In this document: positions 33,684 to 44,337 of the stretch, in pieces
How the letters are laid out: each line of letters opens with the position of its first letter
Position numbering within the stretch: position 1 is the first letter of the stretch
Assembly (NCBI GenBank): GCA_007115705.1
Contig: QXEO01000149.1
Coordinates: 1,228,450 to 1,292,449 of the forward strand
DNA from: Dactylis glomerata
Taxonomy: Eukaryota > Streptophyta > Magnoliopsida > Poales > Poaceae
DNA: 64,000 bases
Reading direction: 5' to 3'
Translations under genes and position numbers: made by a program
The notes under the pieces: generated by a model
Told to the model about the DNA's origin: nothing
The model's database searches: none
The model's input: only the letters and a program-made list of their open reading frames with translations

Positions 33684-34668
33684 CATTGGGAGTCAAAGCA
33701 AGCTTTTGCAAGAACAAAATAACTTCAGATATATTGCAGCCATCAAAATCAAAATCATTAAAAGAAATAGAGCTATCATCTCCCACACTTCGAAAAATTT
33801 CAGCACTTTTTTGAGAATTTTTTTTGGCAGTTTTAGGCTTTTTAACACAAGGAGTGGGAGTTTTGTCTACCCCAATCAAAGTAAGAGGATTGCTAGCATT
33901 AGGAGCAACATCATTAGAGGTAGTAATGGTACATACCTTCATCTCTCTAGCCATCTCATCTTCTCTTTCCCACCTAGCATGCAGTTCCGCTAACAATCTA
34001 ATATTTTCATCAATTCCAACTTGAATAGCATTAGCGGTAGCAAAAACATTGTTCTCTTTCACATCATTAGGCAACACTTTTAATTTCAGAATTTCAACAT
34101 CATGAGCAAGGCTATCAACTTTAGAAGTAAGAATATCAATTTTGCCTAACTTTTCCTCAACAGACTTGTTAAAAGCAGTTTGCTTTCCGATGAAATCCTT
34201 GAGCATTACCTCAAGCTCGGAGGGCGTGGCCCTAGTGTTGTTGGAGGAATTACCATAAGAGTTACCATTACCATTGGTAGAAGGATACGGCCTATAATTG
34301 TTACTAGCAAAATTGTGCCTATAAGCATTGTTGTTAAAATTATTATTTCTAATGAAATTCACATCAACATGCTCTTCTTGAGCAACCAAAGAGGCTAAAG
34401 GAACATTATTAGGATCAACATGAGTCCTATCATTAGCAAGCATAGCCATAATGGTATCAATCTTATCATTCAAGGAAGAGGCTTCCTCAACAGAATTTAC
34501 CTTCTTACCTTTTGGAGCTCTCTCGATGTGCCATTCGGAATAATTTACCATCATGTTGTCAAGTAGCTTTGTTGCGGCACCCAAGGTAAGGGACATAAAA
34601 GTGCCTCCAACAGCTGAATCAAGTAGGTTCCTCGAAGAAAAATTCAGTCCTCGCAGAAGTCTTTTCAC
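33684..34668 (-). pseudogene. B gag, remaining part beyond the copia insertion
   Basis: Encodes the middle of gag (LLDNMMVNYSEWHIERA, the Asn-rich stretch, ELHARWEREDEMAREMKVCT), close to element A residues about 200-500. Upstream coding is missing: compared with A, about 670 bp that encode the N-terminal half of gag are deleted between TTCAGTCCT and CGCAGAAGTC (34650). No start of the gag domain remains. Confidence 0.88.
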
Positions 34669-34671
34669 TTT

Positions 34672-34784
34672 TCCCCGGCAACGGCGCCAGAAAATTTGTT
34701 GGCTGTTTTATGGTGCCAAGTTGACATGGGAATGTGTAGCTGATGTGGGAGCTTCTTCTTCTTCAATCCCCGGCAAAGGCACCA
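34672..34784 (-). promoter_or_regulatory. Duplicated primer binding site of element B
   Basis: Two 18-bp minus-strand sites 95 bp apart: TGGCGCCGTTGCCGGGGA at 34672-34689 (exact tRNA-Asp type) and TGGTGCCTTTGCCGGGGA at 34767-34784, which is the one next to the LTR. Each is followed by GAAAATT on the plus strand. Confidence 0.8.
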
Positions 34785-34793
34785 GAAAATTGT

Positions 34794-36250
34794 TGCTTGA
34801 TGCGTGGTGAATGACCAGCCCGTTGGGAACCCCAAGAGGAAGGTGTGATGAATATAGCAGCAGATTTTCCCTCAGTTAAGAAACCAAGGTATGTCGATCA
34901 GGAGAAGAGCAGACAATACGACTGAAGGTGATGCGGCCTGGCTTAATAACACTCCAACAAGGGCACCGTTTACGACACTTGTTGACTCGTCTTCGGCCAA
35001 TAGCAACGCGGAATCTGCACACAACACAACCAAGTACTTTGCTCCCAACTTGCGATGAGGTTGTCAATCTCACCGGTTTGCTTGAAATAAAGGTTATGAG
35101 CGTATCGAGTGGAAATCAGTAGAAGTATACGAGTAAAGTAAACAGTGCGAGTAAAGTAAACAGGTGATAGCAATATGATGGAAATAGGACCGGGGTCCAC
35201 AGTTCACTAGTGGTGTCTCTCCATAAGATAAATAACACATGCTGGGTAAACAAATTACAGTTGGGCAATTGATAGAATAAAGATAAACGTGATATGTCAA
35301 GAAGATCACTATGAGATTTACTCTGGGCATTACAACAAAATACATAGACCGCCATTCAACTACATCTATGACTAATAATCCACTTGTGGCGAATCAATCT
35401 GAGAACTCCACAAGTATTAAGTTGCGAACAACAGATAATTGCATTAAGCAAAGTGTGTAATGTAAACAAAGCATATGCCCTTGAGAATATGAATGTTGTT
35501 TTCTCCCTAATAGCAATAGCACATCTACAACCTTAGAGGTTTCTGTCACTCCCTCAGGTTAAATAGAGGCATGAACCCACTATCGAGCATAAATACCCCC
35601 TCTTGGAGTCACTAGCAACTACTCGGCCAAGATAGCTACTAACAACGGAGAGCATGCAAAATCATAAACATCATAGAGATAACAAAAGATATAATTCAGT
35701 ATAGCAACTCAATCATAACACCAATATTCATCAGATCCCAACAAACCAAACATGTAGAATTACATAACGGTGATCTCAATCATGTAGGACAGCTCATGAG
35801 ATCTAAACATGAAGCACATGCTGGAGAAGACACAACCATCTAGCTACTGCTATGGACCCATAGTCCAAGGTAGACTACTCACTCATCGCTCCGGAGGCAA
35901 GCATGGCGATGAAGAAGACCTCCGGTGGTGATTCCCCTCTCCGGCAGGTTGCCGGGAAGATCTTCGGGACCCTCCCGATCTTCGGGTCGACGGCGGCGGC
36001 GGATCGCGATGTGTTCTGGAAAAGTGATCGAGTACTTAGGTTTTTCCCGCCGGGGGGTCTTTATAGGCGAAGGGGCGATGTCAGAGGTGGAGCCAGGTGG
36101 CCTCACACCATGGTGGCGCGGGCCAGGCCCTGGCCGCGCCGGCCTGGCGTGTGGGGCCCCTGTGGCTCCTCTCCTACTCTCCTTCGGATCTCTGGAAGCT
36201 CCCGGACAAAATAAGACTTCAGGAACTTGTTTCGTCCAATTCCGAGAATA
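34794..36250 (-). repeat. B 5' LTR, first part
   Basis: Starts TGCTTGATGCG and runs to the CACTA insertion. It retains the uninterrupted target of element A (single GGGTC near 35195). Confidence 0.9.
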
Positions 36251-36253
36251 TTT

Positions 36254-36490
36254 CACTACAAGAAATGTGTTGACTAGTGACGTTTTCATCATGACCCTAG
36301 AGAAAAGTGTCATAAAGTAGTGACGATTCTGTACTAGATCGTCATGGGCTGTTTGGAGAGGCCGCCAGCCCTAAAAATTACGACGATTTGAACCAGAAAC
36401 GTCATAACCCACTGGGCACAAAATCGTCATAACCTATTCCGTGCAGTTTTAGACCTTATCCAGAGCCGCTTACGACGAAAATAGATCGTC
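36254..36490. repeat. CACTA left terminal and subterminal repeats
   Basis: Terminal inverted repeat at 36254-36282, then repeated GACGATT, ATCGTCAT and CGTCATAA words through 36490. The mirrored set is at 43940-44147. Confidence 0.9.
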
Positions 36491-36592
36491 ATAGCCATGG
36501 ATTTAGAATATATTTGAAATAGTTGAACTGCCACGTGTCAATTTTGCTTATGTGTAGTATCCACATGTCAATTTTGCTTATGTGTAGTATCC

Positions 36593-36925
36593 ACGTGGGT
36601 CCCACCCGTAGGTCCATCCTGACACGCGGGTCCCACCCGTAGGTCTGACCTGACATGCGAGTCCCACGCGTCGATCTGGACGGACACACGGGTCCCACGC
36701 GTCGGTCCGGACTGACACGCGGGTCCCACGCGTCGGTCCGGACTGACACGCGGGTCCTACGCGTCGGTCCGGACTGACACGCGGGTCCCACGCGTCGGTC
36801 CGGACTGACACGCGGGTCCCACGCGTCGGTCCGGACTGACACGCGGGTCCCACCGGATCCCACACGTCGGTCTGACCCGACACGCGGGTCCCACGTGTTG
36901 GTCCGACCTGACATGCAGGTCCCAC
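36593..36925. repeat. 31-bp minisatellite in the CACTA element
   Basis: About ten units of a 31-bp repeat containing ACGCGGGTCCCACGCGTCGG, with exact 31-bp spacing from 36721 to 36814. Outer units are diverged. Because 31 is not a multiple of three, long frames seen across it are not coding. Confidence 0.93.
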
Positions 36926-36970
36926 TTAGCTGACTTGGCATAGTGGCAAAATATTTGCTTCCGCGCAGAA

Positions 36971-37040
36971 GCCAGGGATCGAACTCACAACCTCCTAACC
37001 TGGCAGAGCCCTTCTTGCCACCAAGCTAAGCCATCGGTTG
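36971..37040 (-). repeat. tRNA-derived segment with pol III A and B boxes
   Basis: On the minus strand TGGCTTAGCTTGGTGGCA (37016-37033) fits box A, and GAGTTCGATCCCTGGC (36971-36986) fits box B, spaced as in a tRNA gene. I could not identify a clean anticodon arm, so I call it tRNA-derived (for example a SINE head), not a functional tRNA. Confidence 0.5.
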
Positions 37041-37330
37041 TGTTAGAAGCCCATGTTACTACCTTTTAAATGCAAGATTTTGATATCTTGGGCCTGGGCT
37101 GCTACACGTAAAGGCTCTAGGTGACTTTTTTTTTCCTTCTTTCTCTTTTCCATTTCTTTTTAGATTTTAACCTAAAATATTTAAAGAAGATTTCAAGACA
37201 AGGGCAAATAAATTCAAACAAACTTTGTAAATTCTATTTATTACATATATAATAACATCAAATCTTTTTCTCCACAAAACAAAATTAGAAAACAAAATTT
37301 AATCACTAAAATGCTATTATGGTGTATTTA
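37041..37330. other. AT-rich CACTA interior, no gene
   Basis: Poly-pyrimidine and AT-rich DNA with no coding content that I can see. Confidence 0.6.
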
Positions 37331-37331
37331 A

Positions 37332-39460
37332 AATGCGGTCAAAATGGCGGACATGATCCTTCTTAACAAAGTGTTGAATCTTGCAAATATCTTTATGGAT
37401 CTCTAATGAAATAGATATTTGTGTACCTAAAAATGATTTTTGTAAAAAAACATGAGCAAACTATAGACCACCTGTAGTTCAAATGTGACCCGCTTCCAAC
37501 TGAATCACTAAAATGCGACCAAAACATCCAAGATGACCCTTCTTAGCTAGGTGTTGAATCTTGCTAAACTCTTACTAGATCAATGATAAAATAGCTACTT
37601 TTGTATCTTAAAAGTATTTTTTCAAAATTTTATGAGCAAACTATGAAGTACCTGTAGTTCAAATTTGGACCGCTTCCAGCTGAATCGGCAGATATTTGTC
37701 AATTTCTTGATGGGTGGCTATAAAACTTTTTCCATTCAAAAAACTTTTCAATTGTGCATAGAATATGGTATAATATGATTTAAATTTGTGGTGGTCCATT
37801 TTTAAAACTTATTTTTGGTAGATGCTTCACAAAATAACCCATTTTTGTATTAAGAAAATGAAAAATGAATTTTTTGTGCAAAGAAAATTAATACTCCCTA
37901 AAGCAACTTTGTTTGCCATACCAAGATGCACACATGTGCGCAAAATGGGGTCATTTGAACAAACTATGCCATGGTTATGGTCATAACTAGCTCATCTAGC
38001 TTGAAAGCCAGGAAACTTCATACGAGGTAGCTCTTTTTTGTGAACACTTTTTCAAAATGTTTCCAATATTCCAAGTTTGTTATTTTTCCTAGAAACTATG
38101 TCACATAACATGACACAATGCGAAGGTTTTGTATTTTTTTGATTTTTCTTGAATTTGTTATGCACATTTAAAAATGCGACCAAAACGGCGGGCGTGACCG
38201 CTCCTATGTCGGGATAGAATCTTGCGAAACTCTTGATGGATCTCTGATAAAATAGATAATGTTGTACCTAAAAATGATTTTTTGAAAAAAATTTGAGCAA
38301 ACTATGAAGCACCTGTAGTTCAAATTTGACCCGCTTCCAGCTGAATCGGCAAAATTTTATCAATTTCTTGAGGGGTATCCAAAAAACATTTTCCATGCAA
38401 ACAAATGGTTAATTCTGCATAAAATATGGTATAATATGATTTACATTTATGGTGGTCTATTTTTGAAACTTATTTTTGGTAGATGCTTCACAAAATAACC
38501 CATTTTTAGCATTAAGAAAATGAAAAATGAATTTTTTGTGCAAAGAAAATTAATACTCCCTAAAGCAACTTTGTTTGCCATACCAAGATGCACACATGTG
38601 CGCAAAATGGGGTCATTTGAACAAACTATGCCATGGTTATGGTCATAACTAGCTCATCTAGCTTGAAAGCCAGGAAACTTCATATGAGGTAGCTCTTTTT
38701 TGTGAACACTTTTTCAAAATGTTTCCAATATTCCAAGTTTGTTATTTTTCCTAGAAACTATGTCACATAACATGACACAATGCGAAGGTTTTGTATTTTT
38801 TTGATTTTTCTTGAATTTGTTATGCACATTTAAAAATGCGACCAAAACGGCGGGCGTGACCGCTCCTATGTCGGGATAGAATCTTGCGAAACTCTTGATG
38901 GATCTCTGATAAAATAGATAATGTTGTACCTAAAAATGATTTTTTGAAAAAAATTTGAGCAAACTATGAAGCACCTGTAGTTCAAATTTGACCCGCTTCC
39001 AACTAAATCGGCAAAATTTTATCAATTTCTTGAGGGGTATCCAAAAAACTTTTTCCATGCAAACAAATGGTTAATTCTGCATAAAATATGGTATAATATG
39101 ATTTACATTTATGGTGGTCTATTTTTGAAACTTATTTTTGGTAGATGCTTCACAAAATAACCCATTTTTAGCATTAAGAAAATGAAAAATGAATTTTTTG
39201 TGCAAAAAAAATTAATACTCCCCAAAGCAACTTTGTTTGCCATACCAATATGCACACATGTGCACAATATTGGATCATTTGAATAAACTATGCCATGGTT
39301 ATGGCCATAACTAGCTCATCTGGCTGGAAAGCCATGAAACTTCATACAAGGTAGCTCTTTTTTGTGAACACTTTTTCAAAATGTTGGCAATATTCAAAGT
39401 TTGTTATTTTTCCTAGCAACTTTGTTTGTCATACCAAGATGCACACATGAGCACAATATA
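37332..39460 (+). repeat. About three tandem 662-bp repeats in the CACTA element
   Basis: The marker TGCCATGGTTATGG recurs at 37967, 38629 and 39291, a constant 662-bp period. The phrase AAAATGCG(A/G)(C/T)CAAAA recurs at 37331, 37506, 38171 and 38833, so the first unit also contains a shorter internal repeat of about 175 bp. Units 1 and 2 are nearly identical over most of their length; unit 3 is more diverged. Non-coding. Confidence 0.92.
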
Positions 39461-39549
39461 GGGTCATCTTAGCAAACTATACTATATTTGCAGCATATTT
39501 TTGATATGTAGATGATTTAAAGAAACCACATTTTTATGCTACCCTCTTT

Positions 39550-39890
39550 TCGGCCAATCAAATATCCAGGAGAGACCTCTCACGGATCGTCCTATCAAAC
39601 GATCTAAACCATTGAACCGCAGCATCGGACGCCCCTCGTTTCTCAGAACAAACACACAGCAGACGGATCGCGCCAAACCCTAGCCAAACCCTAACCATTC
39701 CCCCCCTCCCCCTCCCTTCTCGCCCCCCCTCTCTTCTCCCTAGCGCCGCCGAGATCCAGACGCTGTTCTCGTTCCCCTCTGCCCCGCATCCCCACCACCT
39801 CGACCCCGCGTCCTCGTTCCCCTCTGCCCGGATCCGCCCCCTCTGGCGCTGTTCCGATCCTCTGCACGTGCGAGAATAAGCCAAGGGAGG
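39550..39890 (+). promoter_or_regulatory. Captured promoter or 5' UTR-like region
   Basis: The sequence switches abruptly from AT-rich to GC-rich and pyrimidine-rich. AAACCCTAGCCAAACCCTAA near 39676 is a telo-box-like motif found in plant leaders. It precedes the Mad3/BUB1-like exons and looks like the start of the captured gene. Confidence 0.5.
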
Positions 39891-40260
39891 GCTCCTCTGT
39901 GCTCTCGCGCCCTCTTCGACCACCAGCACGGCCGCATCGACAAGGAGAAGGAGCTCCTCTCTTCGGTGGTCGGCGACATCCGCTGCTACTCCGGCTCCGA
40001 CCCCCTGCGCCCATGGCTCAGGTACGGCCCCGCTCCCAATCGCCGTGCCTACCCCGAGCGGCGGCCGCCCCTCCTTTCCTCTTCCCTGATCGAACTAAGG
40101 TCGGTCTTTCTGCAGGGGGATCCAGAGGCTGGAGGGCGCGCTGCCGCCGGCGACGCTGCGGGAGAAGCTACCGAGGTTCCTCCAGAAGTGCGCCCAGGAG
40201 TTCCAGGACGAGCCCCGCTACCGCGACGACCCGCGGTACCTCCGCGTCTGGATCCAGATG
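39870..40260 (+). pseudogene. Captured gene fragment with Mad3/BUB1 homology region
   Basis: Two exons are readable. Exon 1 (to 40021) ends KEKELLSSVVGDIRCYSGSD then PLRPWLR. An intron with GTACGG donor (40022) and TTTCTGCAG acceptor (40115) joins in frame to exon 2 (40116-40260), which contains FLQKCAQEFQDEPRYRDDP and RYLRVWIQM and stops at a GTGAGC donor. The pattern Y-x-G-x-DPL-x-x-W and F-x-x-x-x-x-Y-x-x-DPRYL-x-x-W is the N-terminal Mad3/BUB1 homology region of spindle-checkpoint proteins (BUB1/BUBR1 relatives). The later parts of that protein, including a kinase domain, are not recognisable downstream. I read this as a partial host gene carried by the CACTA element; expression is unknown. 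Confidence 0.78.
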
Positions 40261-43200
40261 GTGAGCCACCTGCTGCCACTTCTTTCCATTCCGTAGTACT
40301 GTTCGCTCAGTGAGGGTTTCATTTCGTTGGGGATCTGTTGAGAGAGATGTGTATATTTGGCTGCAGACTGCCATCTGTTTGGTAATCCCTGATGCTAGTA
40401 ATTGCCCCTTATCGATAAATCTCCTCGCTGAAAAACCACAGTGATTGCTGAAGAAGTTAGAGAGGAACAGGATAGGCCTCAAGAGATGCAACTATTTTAC
40501 TCCAGTAGTAGTGATGTGTGCTGCATGTTATTGACCACATGCTAGTAAGCAAGTTAGCCGCTGTGTACTGTTGCTCTCATATTGTCACATGCAAAAAACT
40601 ATGGACTCTGCCCTGTCGTTTGCACATTTTCAGTTTGCTGTTCTCATGTCTGTTGTTCTCATATCTGCTGTAGTTCTCATGTTCAGTTTGCTGTTTGCAT
40701 GTCTGTTGTTCAATACTTTGCTGTAGTTTTGCCTAAAATAGACTATGCAAATTTTTGTTCTCTAAAATAATATAGAATCATTTATAGATAATTTGGCTTA
40801 GTGTGCTGTTTCTATTTTGGCTTTTGCTATCTAAGCTTCAAGTAAGGGTTCTCTTGTGACTTCCAGGTGCACAAATGCTGGAGCTAGGCAAGCTGGCCTG
40901 GACGCGTACTTGTTTCTGGCACTAGATGTTCGGACACTAACGAGCAAAAGCGACATGGTTTTAACACTAGGCGTGTAGAATGTTTACTTTGCTATGAGCT
41001 GTTTGAGCACTATATCTTTTCATCATTCTTGGTGTTCTTGCTTGCAACTGCCTGTCCTTTATTATCTGTTACAGCACATAGCACAGTATCTACTGGTTCA
41101 ATAGTTGGCATCAATAGTTACAGTATCTACTGGTTCAATAGTTGGCATCAAAATTATTATCCCAGCAAGCATCTTTTGGGAAATATACAGAGTTGGCATC
41201 AATAGTCAAGCACATATAATATGTTCTGGAGTTGCTGAATTAAAAAAGCTTAAATCATCAATCCCTCTTCACTGCATAATTGTATTGAGCATTCAGAGTT
41301 CTTTTTTCAGTGAGCATTCAGAGTTACCTTTGGACCTGGAAGTTTTCGTTGAGTGGAAGTAGTACAGAGAGAAACTCAGGCAAGAGTTAAGAGTTAAGTA
41401 GTATTGAGCATTATAGGGCAGGATTACTACAGTGGCTGTACATTCTACTTAAGATGTAACAAATGTTTTGTACACAGTTCCCATTTATTTTATCCTCTAT
41501 GGTTACATGACCTTTTCAGGTCCAGATGAAAGCTGTTTAATTTGTTTTTGGAACTGTCAGTTCTTTAGAAGTTTTAGTTCAAATTAATTGTGCTAGAAAA
41601 AACTGATACGTTCCATGTCTGCTTAAATACATGATGCTCTAGTAGTTTTTTCCTTGTTTGTTATTTCTTACATGCTGCCTGTTTAAAGATGCCATGTTCC
41701 CTAGATGCTAAAGCTTGAACACCTGGATATTCCATGTTAAATAATGCTCATGTAGCATCATGTAATAATGGGCATTTTGTATTCCAGCATATGAAAGTCT
41801 GGCCTAGGCCTACAAAATTCTCTCTCTCAGTATCTCTCTCTGCAGGTACCGCCGAACTCATAAGAAGGTTGCGCCCACCCTCCTATAGCCCTTCGTCGAG
41901 TGACCGTCTCCCTCTACCTCTACAACGTGAGTACCCTCTGCCTGCTAGCCCCCTCAGTTCTAAGCCTGTAACTATAATAAAATATCTGTGTACTTACACT
42001 TGGTACTTGGACTTTGGACTCTGAAAAGTATGTTGATTGTCCTCTGCTGCACGAGTTACATGGTTTTAGAACTAAAACATGCAACTTGTCCATAAACACT
42101 TGTATCTTAACAGATCTTGTATAAATATGTATGGAAGATGATTTCAATATCCAGATCCGGGATAGGCTAGAGTATATGTGGATTTATGAAGTGTGTAATC
42201 TATCTTTCGATGTAGTTCTTCCTGTTGCTCTGTCATGCCTGCTTGTTAGCTTCCCTGTTCTCTGTTCTACTTACTACATGAAATTAATTTGATGCATTTT
42301 AATCTATCTGAGGTGCTTCTTATTTTTCTGTGATACAAATGCCAATGTTTTGGTACTTTTGCAAACTGTGACAGGCTGCTGGAAGCTCCTAGGGCATTTG
42401 TAGTGGGGCAGGAGTTCATGGTCAGTAGTTGCTGCCTGGGTCGCAGGTTTGGGTCGCGAGGCTGCTGACTGGTGAGTTCACGGTGAATGCCCACCTCAAT
42501 GTAAGACATTGCCTTCCTATTGTTAGTATCTATGATGAGTGTACCTTCAGATAATGGAGATTGTTATAGCCCATAACATGATCACTGGTACCTCCCAGGC
42601 TGATTGTGCTGTGCTTATCATTGGCTCCACCACTTGTGGTTTTGAGGCTAGTATCTCGAAGGATGGCCAGACCCGTCATTAGGCTCTCCTTGCTCCAGAT
42701 CATGGTGAGGCGATCTAGATTTGACTAGGAACTGGATGATTTCATGTCATAATTAGGCATGCTTTTTTACTTTTCCCTGCTGAACAGTTAAACTTGTCAT
42801 GCAACATTGCTAGTCTTGTTCATATCTAGTGTCCTGTGAAAATTGGATATGTTTGCATAGTGTGTATGTGTGTTGGTGGAGGAATTGCTGTTCATAGTGT
42901 CCTGTGAAAATTGGTTGTTCAAGTATGCTGCCTGTTTCCGGTGTTTGCTTTCCCTTGTTGAGGTTTGTGCCTCGCTAATACTATTTGAGTGATTTCAGTA
43001 CAGTCATTAACTCATTATGATGTTCCATATATTTGTTGCTGATTGAAGATGATCAAAACATGTCAATCCGTAGAGACCTATCTCATTATTCAGTATTGTA
43101 CTTATCCTTTTAGCAACACTCTGATCAATCAACGCTGTCTAAGTAAAGATTGATCTTGTTGATACCATAGAGTTCATGATACCATGGAATTCATCTTGTA

Positions 43201-43560
43201 TTCTTGCACTAAACTGTTATGTTGCATGCACTTATATGTACCATTATCTCAACTCTGAACAGTTAGTCACTTACATGTTATTTCTGAACTTATTTGCTTC
43301 TGTTTGTAATTGTTTTGTCGAAACTTTTTGCAGATATCCTTTAGTTACAAGAGCTACAACCGAAGAAGTGAAAGCGTGAGGACGTCAAGATGTGCTGTAG
43401 AGTGTTATTTGTAGTTTTGATTAGAATATACTGTAGTTAGCAGGCTGATGAGCTGCACGCTGAAGTTTATTGGCTAAAAGGTTGCTAGATCCAGCCTTGT
43501 ATATATTGTATATATATGTGTTCTATGGAAATTTTGTTATGCTTGTGAAAAAAAATTATC
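40261..43560 (+). other. Intron-like and exon-like remainder of the captured transcription unit
   Basis: Mostly T-rich, intron-like DNA. Possible small exons bounded by splice signals are at about 41847-41930 (CTCTGCAG to GTGAGT) and 43335-43378 (TTTTTGCAG to a TGA). I recognise no protein in them. An AT-rich tail with TATATATGTG near 43500-43560 could be a polyadenylation region. Confidence 0.4.
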
Positions 43561-43599
43561 TGTTCATTGCTCTTATCCGGTATTTAATTGTTGTCAAAT

Positions 43600-44147
43600 T
43601 GTGGGAAAATAAGACCTGACCAGTGATAATACGAACTGACAAGTGGGACCAGTGCGAGAATTGACAGGTGGGACCAGCCTAGTAAAAATTTAACTGTAGA
43701 AAATAGAAAAATGATGTAAAAAAGCTATATGGCCCAATAGAGATATTGACCAAAACAAGGCCAAGGCCCAGGGAAAAAAGGCTAGACTTATTGGGCTTGG
43801 CCCATATAGATCACTAAAATGGATTGGGCTGATTTCAATTTACATGTCTGCCACGTGTATGCCACGTCGGATTGCTGATGTGGCCTCCTGCCACGCGTAT
43901 GCCATGTCGGATTGCTGATGTGGCCTCCTCAAATTGTCCATGACGATACTGAATCGTCATAAGCGTTATGATGGTCCAATATCGTCATAGACGGTTATGA
44001 CGATCTCAGTGAATTCGTCATGTTCGATCATCAACGACGCCCCGTTTTTGACGATCATTTTTTCGTCATAAAATCGTCATAGATCAACCATTATGACGAT
44101 CTAGTGACGAATTTTGAGCGTCAGTAGTCAACACATTTCTTGTAGTG
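43600..44147. repeat. CACTA right subterminal region and terminal inverted repeat
   Basis: Contains two GACA(A/G)(G)TGGGACCAG words, a duplicated GCCACGYGTATGCCAYGTCGG unit (43850 and 43890) and dense GACGAT/ATCGTCA words, ending in the inverted repeat at 44119-44147. Confidence 0.85.
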
Positions 44148-44150
44148 TTT

Positions 44151-44332
44151 CCTGTGTATCACTTCTGAAACACAAAAACAGCAAAAAACAGGGAACTGGC
44201 ACTGTGGCAACTTGTTAGTAGGCTAGTTCTGGAAAATGCATAAAAGTGCCACGAGTGTAACGAAACAGTAGGCAAATGGTTTAAAAACAAGCATGGAGCA
44301 TCAAAAATGATAGATACGTTGGAGACGTATCA
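44151..44332 (-). repeat. B 5' LTR, second part
   Basis: Resumes with CCTGTGTATCACTTCTG after the CACTA target duplication and ends GACGTATCA at 44332, followed by the B target duplication AGGTT. Confidence 0.9.
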
Positions 44333-44337
44333 AGGTT

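Larger units (their letters stand above)
36254..44147. mobile_element. CACTA (En/Spm-type) DNA transposon carrying captured gene sequence
   Basis: The ends are 29-bp inverted repeats, CACTACAAGAAATGTGTTGA... at 36254-36282 and its complement at 44119-44147, with 28 of 29 bases matching. A 3-bp target duplication TTT lies at 36251-36253 and 44148-44150. Four related LTRs in this window show the undisturbed site (GAGAATATTTCCTGTG). Subterminal regions carry many ATCGTCATA/TATGACGAT words, the likely transposase sites. No transposase gene is recognisable, so this 7.9-kb element is non-autonomous. It holds a 31-bp minisatellite, a tRNA-like segment, a 662-bp tandem array and a gene fragment with Mad3/BUB1 homology. 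Confidence 0.96.
9894..44332 (-). mobile_element. Athila-like (Ty3/gypsy) non-autonomous LTR element B, hosting three nested elements
   Basis: The plus-strand ends are TGCTTGATGCG (9894) and GACGTATCA (44332), with a perfect target duplication AGGTT at 9889-9893 and 44333-44337. On the minus strand it carries gag plus aspartic protease but no reverse transcriptase or integrase. Element A (10298-17586) sits in the left LTR, a copia element (22312-33678) in gag, and a CACTA transposon (36254-44147) in the right LTR. B itself split the reverse transcriptase of E. Its own gag is broken by a nonsense codon and a deletion of the N-terminal half, so B depended on other elements for movement. Confidence 0.93.

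Noticed and set aside
36593..36925. CRISPR-like array
   Set aside because: Repeat units are contiguous without unique spacers and the sequence is clearly a plant nuclear transposon.
36489..36941. Two long overlapping minus-strand frames rich in Gly, Thr, Arg and Pro
   Set aside because: They are translations of the 31-bp minisatellite; the period is not a multiple of three, so all frames look repetitive.
36971..37040. Functional tRNA gene
   Set aside because: A and B boxes are present but I could not fold a convincing anticodon and acceptor stem, and it lies inside a transposon.
39550..43560. Independent host gene in an intergenic island
   Set aside because: The whole stretch lies between the inverted repeats of one CACTA element with a verified target duplication, so it is transposon cargo.
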